Source: Triticum aestivum
Taxonomy: Eukaryota > Streptophyta > Magnoliopsida > Poales > Poaceae
Direction of reading: 5' to 3'
Assembly: GCF_018294505.1 (NCBI RefSeq)
Contig: NC_057797.1
Coordinates: forward strand, 125,245,116-125,309,115
DNA: 64,000 nt
Part shown: one piece after another, positions 56,101 to 64,000 of the stretch
Numbering within the stretch: the first letter of the stretch is position 1
How the letters are laid out: every line of letters begins with the position of its first letter
Translations under genes and position numbers: made by a program
Notes under the pieces: model-generated
What the model saw: only the letters and a program-made list of their open reading frames with translations
Told to the model about the DNA's origin: nothing
The model's database searches: none

Positions 56101-57272
56101 TGATCCGTAACACCTTCATGCGTTTCGACGCTGAAGCCATCTTGTCCATACCGATATGCACTAGGGCGATAGAGGATTTTTGGGCTTGGTCCGCCGAGAG
56201 GAGCGGCAGATTTTCTGTTAGTTCAGCTTACCGGATGGTAATGTCCAGGAAGGAGGAACGAGGGGACTGGCTGGAACGGACCCCGGGCGGCTCCTCATCG
56301 AATGCTAACCGAAGGGACTGGTCGACATTGTGGAATATAAAGGTGCCATCCAAACTAAGGGTCTTCTTGTGGCGGCTGGCGAGGCACACTATGCCGACGA
56401 TGGACGTATTGCATCACCGGCACATGTCAGATACTCATCGGTGTTTGCTATGCGGGAGGGAAGATTCATGGAGATATGCACTCTTGGAGTGCACGATGTC
56501 AAGGTGTGTGTGGGCGCTCTCTGAGGATGAATTGGTGCAACTGTTGAGTATGAACACGAATCCAAACGCGAAACACTGGCTGCTGGAAATGCATGATCAA
56601 TTAACGCACGAGAGGTTCGTTCTGCTGGTGGTCACCCTTTGGGCCACATGGAGAGCACGATGTAAGGCGATATATGAAGGGGTTTTTCAGAGTCCTGAAG
56701 GAACTAACTAGTTCATCAAGTCATACATAGTGGACCTGCAAACTATCGCTGCTGTGGGCAGTGGTCAGGAACAACATCAAGCGGCGAGACCTAGCCACTG
56801 GATTGCACCACCGGACACGTATGCGAAGATCAATGTGGATGCGGCGACCGCAACCAACCGAGGAGTTGCTGCTGCTATCTGTCGAGATCAAGCTGGCATT
56901 TTTCAAGGTGCTTCGGCTCTGGTTATCAAGGGAACCAATGATCCACCAACGCTCGAAGCATTAGCAGTCAGAGAGGCTTTGGCGCTTGCCGATGATCTTA
57001 ATAGCCGCAGAATACATGTCGCTTCTGACTGCAAAGTTGTACTGGACGACATCAAGAACAAAACACCGGCTATCTATGGAGCTATTCTGCATGAAATCAT
57101 AGATCATAGTTCCGCTTTTATCTCATGTACCTTTGTGCATGAGTTTAGGAGCTCGAATTTCGAGGCTCACAATCTAGCGAAGCATAGTTTGAATTTGGGG
57201 GTTGGCCGCCATGTGTGGTTAGGCAATCCTGGTAATCTTTCTTTTGTACCTTTGAACATTGGCACAAGTTAA
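53174..57272 (+). pseudogene. LINE ORF2: endonuclease, reverse transcriptase, zinc-finger RT region, RNase H; broken
   Basis: Starts ATG 53174 (MSILSWNCRG). APE-type endonuclease: ILSWNCRG, CIVETQ, CIGDFDEVL, then after a frame shift near 53715-53750 SDHCPILLEF. Reverse transcriptase: FRPISLCNVIYKI, QSAFFPGRLITDNI, LKLDMMKAYDRLEW, GIRQGDPISPYLF and the catalytic LFADDSLLFF. The zf-RVT region is at about 56190-56540 (RVFLWRLARHTMPT, CLLCGRED), and a C-terminal plant-type RNase H at about 56820-57230 (INVDAATATNRGVAAAICRD, EALAVREALALADD). In-frame stops: 54981, 55605, 55782, 56094 and 56709. Translation ends at 57272, 24 bases before the poly(A). Confidence 0.92.
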
Positions 57273-57990
57273 ATAAAGCTTCGCGTGATTGTCTCAAAAA
57301 AAAACATAGAACCTGATTACAAAGGCCAAAACTTGACAAAAAACTGAAAGATACATGGAATTTGGTTTGAGACTAGGAGCCATAGGGAGCACAACAACAA
57401 ATGCCATTGCCTGCACTATGAAAATAGAGTCAAATTCCTCGGGCACCAACAAGCTCTAGCTCCTTGCAAGGTCCAGAAAGAAGCCTCGCCCCTCTCGAAG
57501 ACGTTTTGTCGTAATTCTTGGGCATCGATTGTTGCTGCTCCTGATGGCTCTATGGCCTCGGCGGATTTCCCTGTGCGGCCTGCCTTGGGGCGGCAGGCCA
57601 AGCTGCTGCGCTCTAACCTCCTTGGTATGACTCCCCTCTAGCTTCAGAAGATGGTCCAACCTCTACGTGATGTCATTGACTCCATGCAAGGTTGGATGTT
57701 GCGGATGGAGAGCTTCATGGAGCATGCTGAGGCTGTACTTGGCGAGCTCTCCATGGTGCCGCCTGTGTTGCAGACTGCTCATGTATTGGGTCCTTTGGTT
57801 GAGCCTGTTGGAAACTTCAAGGTCGGGATGGGTGTCGAGCTTCATGGTCGTTTCTCCCCTCTTGCTAGAGCATGTTCGCCGTCAGCCTCCGAGGGACTGG
57901 ACAATGATGAGGTTGTGACTTCGGTGTTGCAGATCATGCCTGAGTTGCGGGAGTTGTGTGAGGGCCTGGTTCTGCCTCCGTCTGTCGAAC

Positions 57991-58123
57991 NNNNNNNNNN
58001 NNNNNNNNNNNNNNNNNNNNNNNNNNNNNNNNNNNNNNNNNNNNNNNNNNNNNNNNNNNNNNNNNNNNNNNNNNNNNNNNNNNNNNNNNNNNNNNNNNNN
58101 NNNNNNNNNNNNNNNNNNNNNNN
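57991..58123. other. Assembly gap (133 N)
   Basis: A run of N inside the LINE-derivative ORF, 47 bp left of the CACTA element. The length is odd rather than a round number, so it may be an estimated gap. Confidence 0.99.
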
Positions 58124-58199
58124 GTCTAGCCAGATACCTGATGCCAAGGGGTGTGGTGATTTGGACGTTGCACTACTAGGAAAAGGGCTATAGATGGAA

Positions 58200-58420
58200 T
58201 TGACACTAATGGCGCACCAAACATGTGGTGCGCCATTACTATATACTAATGGCACACCATGTGTTGGTGCGCCATTAGTGTGCAAATACTAATGGTGCAC
58301 CACATCCACGGTGCGCCATTAGTAAAAAAAATTAACTACTAATGGCGCACCGTGGGAGTGGTGCGCCATTACTAGTTCAACTAGTAATGGCGCACCATGC
58401 CACGGTGCACCATTAGTAAC
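58200..58420. repeat. Left subterminal repeats of the CACTA element
   Basis: About four inverted pairs of the type ACTAATGGCGCACCA...TGGTGCGCCATTAGT, each pair able to form a hairpin. Such arrays bind CACTA transposase in other systems. Confidence 0.85.
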
Positions 58421-58879
58421 TTGGCCCAAACATTCGCCCGAATGCACCCCCCCCCCTGGACCGCCTTTTCAGTTTCAAAAAAATAAAAGAAAATGATAGA
58501 AATGTCAACAAAATAAGATTCCCATGTGGTATGTGGTCTAGTTGTTAGCAAAATTTACAAACATGAATTTTCGCGTACGAACTCGGATGAAAAAGTTTTT
58601 TATATGAAAAATCATCTACTCGAAAAGTTACATCCGAATTCAACAGGGGGAACCCCGTTAAACATTTTCAAAATCCTCAAAAACCTAACAGAAAAAAGAT
58701 ATGGGGCTTTTAAGATCTAGAGAGGCAAAAATAATTCAAAAAAATTCAAACTTACGAATGGCGCACCTGCCCATGGTGCGCCATTAGTATCTTCCCGCCT
58801 TCAAAATTCAAAATAAGTCAAAAAAAAAATGGCGCACCTGCCCACGGTGCGCCATTACTATGCCATATATATGGCTGGG

Positions 58880-59330
58880 CGTGGTCCTCTCCTTCTTACC
58901 TCTTCATTCTTATCCTCCACTCCACCTCTCCTCCACTCCATCTACTCCTCTCCTCCACTCCATCTTCCCTTCTCTCCTCCACCATACTACCCTGCTCCTC
59001 TCCGGCGACTTCCTCCTCCTCCTCTCCGGCGACCTCCTCCTCCCTCCTCTCCTCCCCTTCCCTCCCCTCACGGTTTCTCCTCCCTCATCTCCGATGAGCT
59101 CCTCCTCCCTCCTCTCCGGTGAGCTCCTCCTCCCTCCTCTCCGGTGAGCTCCTCCTACCTCCTCTCCTCCCATTCCCTCATGGTTTCTCCTTCCTCCTCT
59201 CCGATGCTTCAGTGAACTCCTCTCCGGCGACCTCCTCCTCCTCTCCAGCGATGTAGGCGAGCGCCTCTCCGGTAACCTCCTCCTCCTCCTCTCTGGCGAA
59301 CTCCTCTCCGGCGAACTCCTCTCCGGCAAA
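58880..59330. repeat. CT-rich degenerate tandem repeats inside the CACTA element
   Basis: Pyrimidine-rich words such as CTCCTCCCTCCTCTCCGGTG recur in tandem (clearest at 59096-59155). Open frames on both strands here are artefacts of this composition. Confidence 0.8.
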
Positions 59331-59474
59331 AGAACACGGCAAAAGAACGTACAAGATCCAAAAACAGGAACAAAATTTGAAATAATATCGTGCCAAAAAA
59401 CGAGCAAAAAAACGAGCAAATAATGGGCAAAAAAATCACGATCCAGATCCAAATTCAAAATTCAAAAATAGCAA

Positions 59475-59735
59475 TGGCGCATGGTGGGTGTTAGACGGTG
59501 CGCCACTATTATTTTCCCGCCTTCAAAATTCAAAAATACTAATGGCGCACCAGTGGCCTATACTAATGGCGCACCGTGGCCTATACTAATGGCGCACCGG
59601 TGGTGCGCCATTAGTATACCAGATACTAATGGCGCACCAGTGGTGCGCCATTAGTAAAAAATACTAGTGGCGTGATACTAATGGCGCACCAGTGATGCGC
59701 CATTAGTAGGCAAAACTGGTGCGCCATTAGTAGCC
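59475..59735. repeat. Right subterminal repeats of the CACTA element
   Basis: Several copies of ACTAATGGCGCACC and GGTGCGCCATTAGT, in direct and inverted order, up to the right terminal repeat. Confidence 0.85.
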
Positions 59736-60311
59736 CTTTTCCTAGTAGTGTTGCAGTCTCTGCCATTCCCTCATCTGCGACCATCGAGCATGTGATGCCT
59801 GTGACTAACATGACCAGTGAGCCAATTGTGGTTGCACCTACTCCAAACCCAGATGCTCTCTTCGCTAAAGAACTTTGTGACTTGCTCGCCAGTGTGGAGG
59901 TTGCTAGACCTGGTTTGGGCAGGTCGATTGCTTGCCTTCTGACGGGGACACCAATAAGAGGCAAACAAAAGAAGGTGGGAAAAGGCAAGAGTGACGCCAT
60001 AGGCAAGGCGTCTCTGGCTACTTGATGGATGATCTTCATTCTCTCAGCCAATCCTCTTGGATTGGGTCGTCGTTGTGGGTTCGAAGGTGTTTGATGTCTT
60101 ATGTCGAGGTGTTCTTGTCGGGGGTCACATGGCGTAGTAGCAATGTCGAGCTTTGTGGATGTTGTGTAATCAGATTGTCTGGCAGGGGCTGCCTATGCGG
60201 TTGTGGGGTTTTCTTGCCATGTCAGTAGTTAGTCTGTGCTCCGTTTGTATTAGTTTTCGCCCGATTTTCCTTTAATTAACTAAGAAATTCTCTTCTTCTT
60301 AATTAATCGAT

Positions 60312-60330
60312 GAGGCAAAACGTTTGCCTC
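60312..60330 (+). other. 3'-terminal hairpin of the LINE derivative
   Basis: GAGGCAAA, loop ACG, TTTGCCTC: a perfect 8-bp stem 5 bases before the poly(A). In LINEs with stringent 3'-end recognition such stem-loops are bound by the reverse transcriptase. Confidence 0.75.
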
Positions 60331-60353
60331 CGTTTAAAAAAAAATAGAGTCAA

Positions 60354-61362
60354 GTCACCGGAGAGCCCATCGCAGTTAGAACAGTAGTGCAGAGGCCAAT
60401 TGGAAACGCCAATGAATGCGGACGGGAGAGGCTGAACAACGAGGAGAGAATATCGGTTTTGCCGTCGACCCAAGGGATCCAAAGTTGGAGAGAGATCGCA
60501 GTCTCCTCTTCGTCCATGTCGTGTCACTACACGAGGACACTGTACGCCAGCCAATGACTCACCAGAGTACCAGACAAAGGTCGTTGAAGGATTGCGGACC
60601 AGCCAACGCCTCCCACACCACCGGCGGCCAAGAGAGCAATGCACGACCGCCGCCATCAACCACCAAACACCACAACCACAACCTCCAACCATCCCTAGAA
60701 CGACGCCTCCAAGGAGGACTACACCGCTAAAACGCCATCGTCGTCCGGCCCAAAAGGCCAAAGTTTTCACCTGGGAGTGCGGGGAAGGAAGAGGGGTGGC
60801 GGGATCCAGAAGCTCGACGCACCCTGAAGAGGGAACCAGCGCGGGGACACCGACACCGTCGAGGTCAACGCAAAGTCGACCAGGGGTTTCCCCGTTCTAG
60901 AGCTCCGCCAGCCCACGCCCAACATCTAGGTCTGGTCAGATGGACCGCAGCGAGGGGAGGGGGCCAGGATTCAGATCGACGGAGCCACTGGATCCTCCCG
61001 CGGCCACGAAGGACCTCCGCCGCCCTAGCGCCGCCCACACAGCCGGAAGGGACGGCCAGCTCCCGCGACGCCATCCACCAGCGAGAACCGCGTCGCCATC
61101 TTCACTCGGGGCCGCCGCCCCGGCTTCCAGAGCTCCCGCAACAGGGCAAGGCAGCGGAGCCTCACCACGACCCTCATCGGAGGCCGCACAACAAGGTCGG
61201 CGACGTCCTCAGGCGGCAGCTGGGAGAGGAGGGAGGGAGAGGTGGGGCTCGAGAGGCTAGGATTTGGTCGCCCTCAAGTCGCCCAGGAGGGGCGGCACGA
61301 GGGAGAATGGGGGTGTAGTGCAGTTTTAGACATCAGTGGTGCTCAAGTTATAATTGTCTCAA
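60354..61362 (-). other. GC-rich 5' part of the antisense LINE-like element
   Basis: Continuation of the element at 51615-51699 and 57322-57433. The plus-strand composition is CCGCC/CACCA-rich with frames lacking any domain. To the right it becomes less GC-rich near 61300 and reaches the candidate target duplication at 61363. Confidence 0.5.
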
Positions 61363-61371
61363 ATATGGATG

Positions 61372-61869
61372 TGCAACACATAAACCATAAAAAACATAAA
61401 TCCTACATTCCTACTAGCAAATTGCATTATTTTGTACAGTTTGAGCATACTGGTTGTCTTGTGGTTTTGGAAAGCACATCCAATACAAAAAGAAAGACAT
61501 TTTGAACATGTCTTATAAGTCAACGCTCAAAACTTTCGGAACCAGCATGTGGTTGATCTTGGAGCATGTCCGGCAGATCCCTTTTCTCCAATAAACTATT
61601 GTTATTGGGGGAGTTAGGGAGGGGAACTTATGGTCTATGAGTGTATATGCACCCTATATGAAAAATAGTAATAAAAATCAAAAAATTCTAAATATATTTT
61701 TGAAATAAACTTGAACTCCCATTGTACTTGTAGAAATAATTCCACAAAGAGGGAAAACTCAATTGAATATTTAGGAGTATTGATTCTTATTAGTAAACCC
61801 CGTTGTACTTTTTCACTTTGAAAATATCTTTGTTGCTACTTATAGAGAAATCTGTTACCTTTGTTGCAG
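61372..61869. other. AT-rich sequence, probably intron or flank of the helicase fragment
   Basis: No gene was seen. It ends in a pyrimidine-rich stretch and TTGTTGCAG at 61861-61869, a good 3' splice site in front of the helicase-like segment. Before the LINE insertion it was continuous with the dirigent upstream sequence. Confidence 0.5.
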
Positions 61870-62434
61870 ATGTGTCTAAGAACCCGAGTTGTTGAAGAAG
61901 CTTGCCTCATTGGTTACTGATGGAGAGGACTTCGACTGTCCAATTTGCTGGTCTCCTCCATCTACAACTACTATAACAAGCTGCACTCACATATATTGCC
62001 AAACCTGTATCCTAAAAATACAAGAGCCCTAGTTCACGTTATCCGATATGTCAGCGCTCCCTATCAAAAAAGACCTCTTTATTGCTCCGGCGGTACATCA
62101 TTCTGATGACGATGACTCGGGCAGTCTTAACTCTGGCAAACCTCTCTCTTCGAAGGTGCAAGCCCTCCTGGAGCTACTGAAGCATTCCCGGAAGGAAGAC
62201 CCTTCATCAAAGTCTATCGTGTTTTTCTAGTTCCAGAAGATGTTGATTCTGCTCGAAGGGCCGCTGAAAAGAGCAAGCTCCAAAATACTATGTCTTGACG
62301 GCACCATGAGCGTGAAAAAGAGGTCAGACATTATAAAGCATTTTGCGGTTGTCGGCCTCGATGCCCCAACCGTACTGCTGGAGCTAGTGTGAACCTAACA
62401 ATGGCGTCGACGGTATACCTGTTTGACCCCTGGT
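61870..62434 (+). pseudogene. RAD5/HLTF-like SNF2 helicase fragment (RING finger and start of helicase C domain)
   Basis: After an AG acceptor the sequence encodes GEDFDCPICWSPPS and SCTHIYCQTCILK, a RING finger with its first Cys pair and C-x-H-x2-C-x2-C part intact (61937-62008). A stop follows (TAG near 62030). It then gives SSKVQALLELLKHSRKE, KSIVFF with a stop, FQKMLILLEGPLKRA and KILCLDGTMSVKKRSDIIKHF, the beginning of the SNF2 helicase C-terminal domain. It ends YLFDPW at the hAT insertion (62434). In the RAD5/HLTF family these domains act in DNA damage tolerance as ubiquitin ligase and DNA translocase. At least two stops and frame slips make this a pseudogene fragment; upstream helicase motifs are absent. 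Confidence 0.8.
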
Positions 62435-63482
62435 CAGGGGCGGAGCCATAAAATTTGGCCATTGGGTTCACTCCATGACTCGTTGTGAGAACTTACTACT
62501 AATATGTGAAGTGTAAAGTCTTATTTTAATTACTTCAAGAAAATTATAGCACCCAAAAACAACATAATGAGTAGAAATATGGTATCATATATCACACATT
62601 GTGTTGCATTAAAAACTGAACAGTGCAAGACATACCCATTGAATAAAATTATAAAATCACTTGTTTACGTATTATAAATAGAGTAGTATCACATAACTTT
62701 GTAGCTCCAGATGTAGCTTCTCATCTTCCTTGAACACCGAAAATGACAAGTTAGTTTGACAAGTTTAGAATAAGTACTAACAAGAGAAATAATCTGGTAA
62801 AGGCACTCACATTTTAGAGCGTCCCCTTTCGATCTTTCATGGCCTTAAAAAAAACTAAACACTGCATCATTGGTAATGGTAGAAAATATATCTTCCTCCA
62901 CATAGCAGATTAGGTAGTCACTCATGAATTGATCACCCATTTTATAGCGTAACTTTTTTTACAACATTCATAGTTGAAAAGCATCTCTCCATTGACATTG
63001 TGGCAACTGACAATATCAGTACTAGCTTTAAAAGATGATAAACCAAAGGAAACATAATATGCTTATTTGTTTCCACCATTAGTTTAGCAAGATCAGCGAT
63101 TCCATCCAAATTGGCGAACCTTTCATCTCCTCGCACATTGTCATTGTAAGTGTGAAGTTCAGGACCAAGATCATCTAATTTTCTTGAATCAAAATCATTT
63201 GGATAAAACTCAGCTAGCTTCACTAACCTGTCCAAGTTAAAAGCAGTAAACGAGTCTTTTGGGTTGAAAGAAGCCGTGTGTCCAAGCAATGCAGAATTTA
63301 TCTCATTGAAGCCGTCATCAAACTCTTGAAGCTGCCAATCAATGACAGAGTTAAAACACTCAACTCGGTAATGTTGAACGTTTGTCTTATTTGTTTTTTG
63401 CCGTGGTTTGTGTCGATTAACATATTGCTCCTCCATGTTTATGTTCTAAATGTGATGCTCTTCACAGAATGAATGTGCCTTC
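62435..63482 (-). mobile_element. hAT transposon, 3' part
   Basis: The plus-strand end CAGGGGCGGAGCC at 62435 is a typical hAT-type terminus, and it directly follows CCCCTGGT in the helicase fragment (candidate 8-bp target, 62427-62434). The minus strand encodes the C-terminal part of a hAT transposase (62816-63436). The other end is missing because an LTR starts at 63483. Confidence 0.75.
62816..63436 (-). pseudogene. hAT transposase C-terminal region (ZMYM1-like/TTF-type lineage), broken
   Basis: 164 residues are open from 63436 to 62942: YRVECFNSVIDWQLQEFDDG, SFTAFNLDRLVKLAEFYPND, MFPLVYHLLKLVLILSVATM and SMERCFSTMNVVK, the hAT C-terminal dimerisation region of plant ZMYM1-like transposases. 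A shift near 62945 in a T-run moves the remaining homologous part (MGDQFMSDYLICYVEEDIF) to another frame, down to about 62816. The N-terminal zinc-finger and catalytic core are cut off. Confidence 0.75.
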
Positions 63483-64000
63483 TGTCGGAGTAATGGGCCA
63501 TGGATAGGCTAACCCGAGCCCCAGAACCTTTCAAGACATCGGGACAGGCTGCGCCCCTCAAGACCCCAGGATGAAGAGCCGCCTTCTGAGAAGTCGGCGG
63601 CAAGGCGACCGACTGCCCACTCGCGGCCGAGTCTCGGGGACGACTTCAGGATAAGCCGACTCCTGACCGGCGACTTCTAGAGAAACCGGCCTTGGGGAGT
63701 CGGCCCACGACTCCAGCAAAACCCCATGTCCTCATCAAGAGGGACAGGACAGGGGAGTGGCTACAGTGAAGACTGCTCCCACCCCTTTCCAAAGGCAAGC
63801 ATGGTCACAGTATGCCGTACCCGCGGAGATCTTCGTGCGGCGTGGCACTGTCGCCATGCCGGCCCTGACATTAGCATCGGTGGACCGAATCCTACGCCCA
63901 CGACGGCTTGTCTATACGACCTTTGGGCGGCCGGTCCCACCGGCCAGCGGGATCCCAGAAGACGGCCAGTGCGCCATAAGTCGGACCCGTCGGGAGTCGG
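63483..64000 (+). repeat. Probable LTR start of another LTR retrotransposon, cut by the window end
   Basis: Starts TGTCGGAGTAATGGGCC, a TG start with an abrupt change to GC-rich sequence inside the hAT relic. It contains several AGTCGGC-type words, in the style of long Gypsy LTRs. The other end is outside the window, so class, strand and target duplication cannot be confirmed. Confidence 0.5.

Larger units (their letters stand above)
51700..57303 (+). mobile_element. L1-type LINE, near full length, with 18-bp TSD and poly(A)
   Basis: ACATAGAACCTGATTACA is found at 51682-51699 and 57304-57321, a perfect 18-bp target duplication. The 3' end is a short poly(A) (57296-57303) after ATAAAGCTTCGCG. 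Two ORFs: ORF1 51902-53177 and ORF2 53174-57272. A 5' UTR of about 200 bp precedes ORF1. The coding region has one frame shift in each ORF and five in-frame stops in ORF2, so it is dead now. The perfect long TSD shows it inserted by target-primed reverse transcription into the older antisense element. Confidence 0.93.
58171..59750 (+). mobile_element. Non-autonomous CACTA transposon (1580 bp)
   Basis: Terminal inverted repeats CACTACTAGGAAAAGGGCTA and its complement TAGCCCTTTTCCTAGTAGTG, with the 3-bp target duplication TTG at 58168-58170 and 59751-59753, define a complete CACTA element. Subterminal regions carry many copies of ACTAATGGCGCACC and its complement. The middle has an AT-rich block and a CT-rich minisatellite-like stretch (58880-59330). 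No transposase is encoded, so it depends on an autonomous relative. Orientation is arbitrary. Confidence 0.92.
57642..60025 (+). pseudogene. ORF1-type protein of the LINE derivative, interrupted
   Basis: The frame opens at 57642 after a TAG, with Met at 57651 (MVQPLRDVIDSMQGWMLRME). It runs to the assembly gap at 57991, resumes at 58124 and is cut at 58170 by the CACTA element. After the CACTA right end and the TTG duplication it continues to TGA at 60023-60025, with DALFAKELCDLLASVE and a basic tail (GKQKKVGKGKSD). The frame is conserved across the CACTA junction once the duplicated bases are discounted. The gap prevents checking the middle. No enzyme domain was seen; it resembles the ORF1 C-terminal region of plant LINEs from memory only. 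Confidence 0.5.
57434..60340 (+). mobile_element. 5'-truncated ORF1-only LINE derivative, interrupted by a CACTA element
   Basis: TAGAGTCAA preceded by four A is found at 57421-57433 and 60341-60353, a TSD of about 13 bp that merges with the poly(A). The 3' end has a hairpin next to the poly(A) (60312-60330). Between lies one ORF (57642-60025, minus the CACTA insert) resembling the C-terminal part of ORF1 of plant LINEs, followed directly by a 3' UTR with no endonuclease or reverse transcriptase. Actual length is about 1.3 kb. It inserted in the antisense element at 51615-61362. Confidence 0.7.
51615..61362 (-). mobile_element. Short antisense LINE-like retroelement, split by two later LINEs
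   Basis: The minus-strand poly(A) is visible as 12 T at 51615-51626, followed by GAGAAAAGGCATAAAGCCCC. ATATGGATG occurs just outside both ends (51606-51614, 61363-61371), a candidate 9-bp TSD. The element's own sequence is 51615-51699, 57322-57433 and 60354-61362, about 1.2 kb, GC-rich at its 5' (right) end. Removing the two inserted LINEs rejoins it cleanly. No ORF with a LINE domain remains. The type is known to me as a common wheat repeat, but its family is not certain. Confidence 0.6.

Noticed and set aside
58200..58420. Regular short repeats that resemble a CRISPR array
   Set aside because: The units are inverted, spacing is uneven, and they lie within CACTA ends in a plant genome.
58829..59458. 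Pro/Leu-rich plus-strand frames and an Arg/Glu-rich minus-strand frame
   Set aside because: Translations of the CT-rich repeats inside the CACTA element.
60416..61260. Arg/Pro-rich frames on both strands
   Set aside because: High GC in the antisense LINE-like element; no domain and no conserved start.

Overview
The window looks like intergenic DNA from a large Triticeae genome (wheat, Aegilops or a close relative). This rests on the LTR retrotransposon types present (BARE/WIS/Angela-like copia, a Fatima-like Gypsy, and Gypsy-type elements whose LTRs begin TGATA[C/T]GTCTCCAACGTATC), on the way they are nested, and on plant L1-type LINEs, a CACTA element and a hAT relic. No prokaryotic features, rRNA, tRNA or CRISPR arrays were seen. 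Family names come from recall, not from a database search.

Layout. 1-1562 is a decayed copia gag region. 1563-5007 holds unassigned sequence and then a GC-rich internal region plus a 755-bp LTR of another LTR element (minus strand), which landed in an old copia LTR (5008-5387). 5599-49760 is one nested stack. The outermost layer is an old non-autonomous Gypsy-type element (element 1). Into it went a Fatima-like Gypsy element (5718-14811), a related element (element 2, 16308-27567) that later received a 4.3-kb solo LTR (20357-24621), a third related element (element 3, 30356-38301), and a minus-strand solo LTR (element 4, 39077-49448) that was then split by a nearly complete copia element (39554-48302). 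Five of these insertions keep 5-bp target-site duplications (TSDs): four perfect, one with a single mismatch.

The only gene that looks intact and host-encoded is a dirigent-like secreted protein at 50745-51281 (minus). About 330 bp upstream of its start codon a second stack begins: a short antisense LINE-like element (51615-61362) was hit by a nearly full-length L1-type LINE (51700-57303, 18-bp TSD) and by an ORF1-only LINE derivative (57434-60340). The derivative carries an assembly gap (57991-58123) and a 1.58-kb non-autonomous CACTA element (58171-59750). Taking out the LINE stack puts the dirigent gene less than 1 kb from a broken RAD5/HLTF-like helicase fragment (61870-62434). That fragment is cut by a hAT transposon relic (62435-63482), which is in turn cut by an LTR that runs off the window (63483-64000).

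No transposon here encodes an intact replication machinery. The copia element has stop codons, a frameshift and a changed protease active site. The Fatima-like element has gag-protease plus a spliced antisense gene but no reverse transcriptase. Elements 1-3 carry only short gag-like ORFs. The most interesting structure is in elements 1-3: a polypurine-tract-like motif, AAGCTTGGGGATGC, recurs inside each element, sometimes in coding frame, and part of it forms a hairpin whose 9-bp stem is identical in all three copies while the loop varies.
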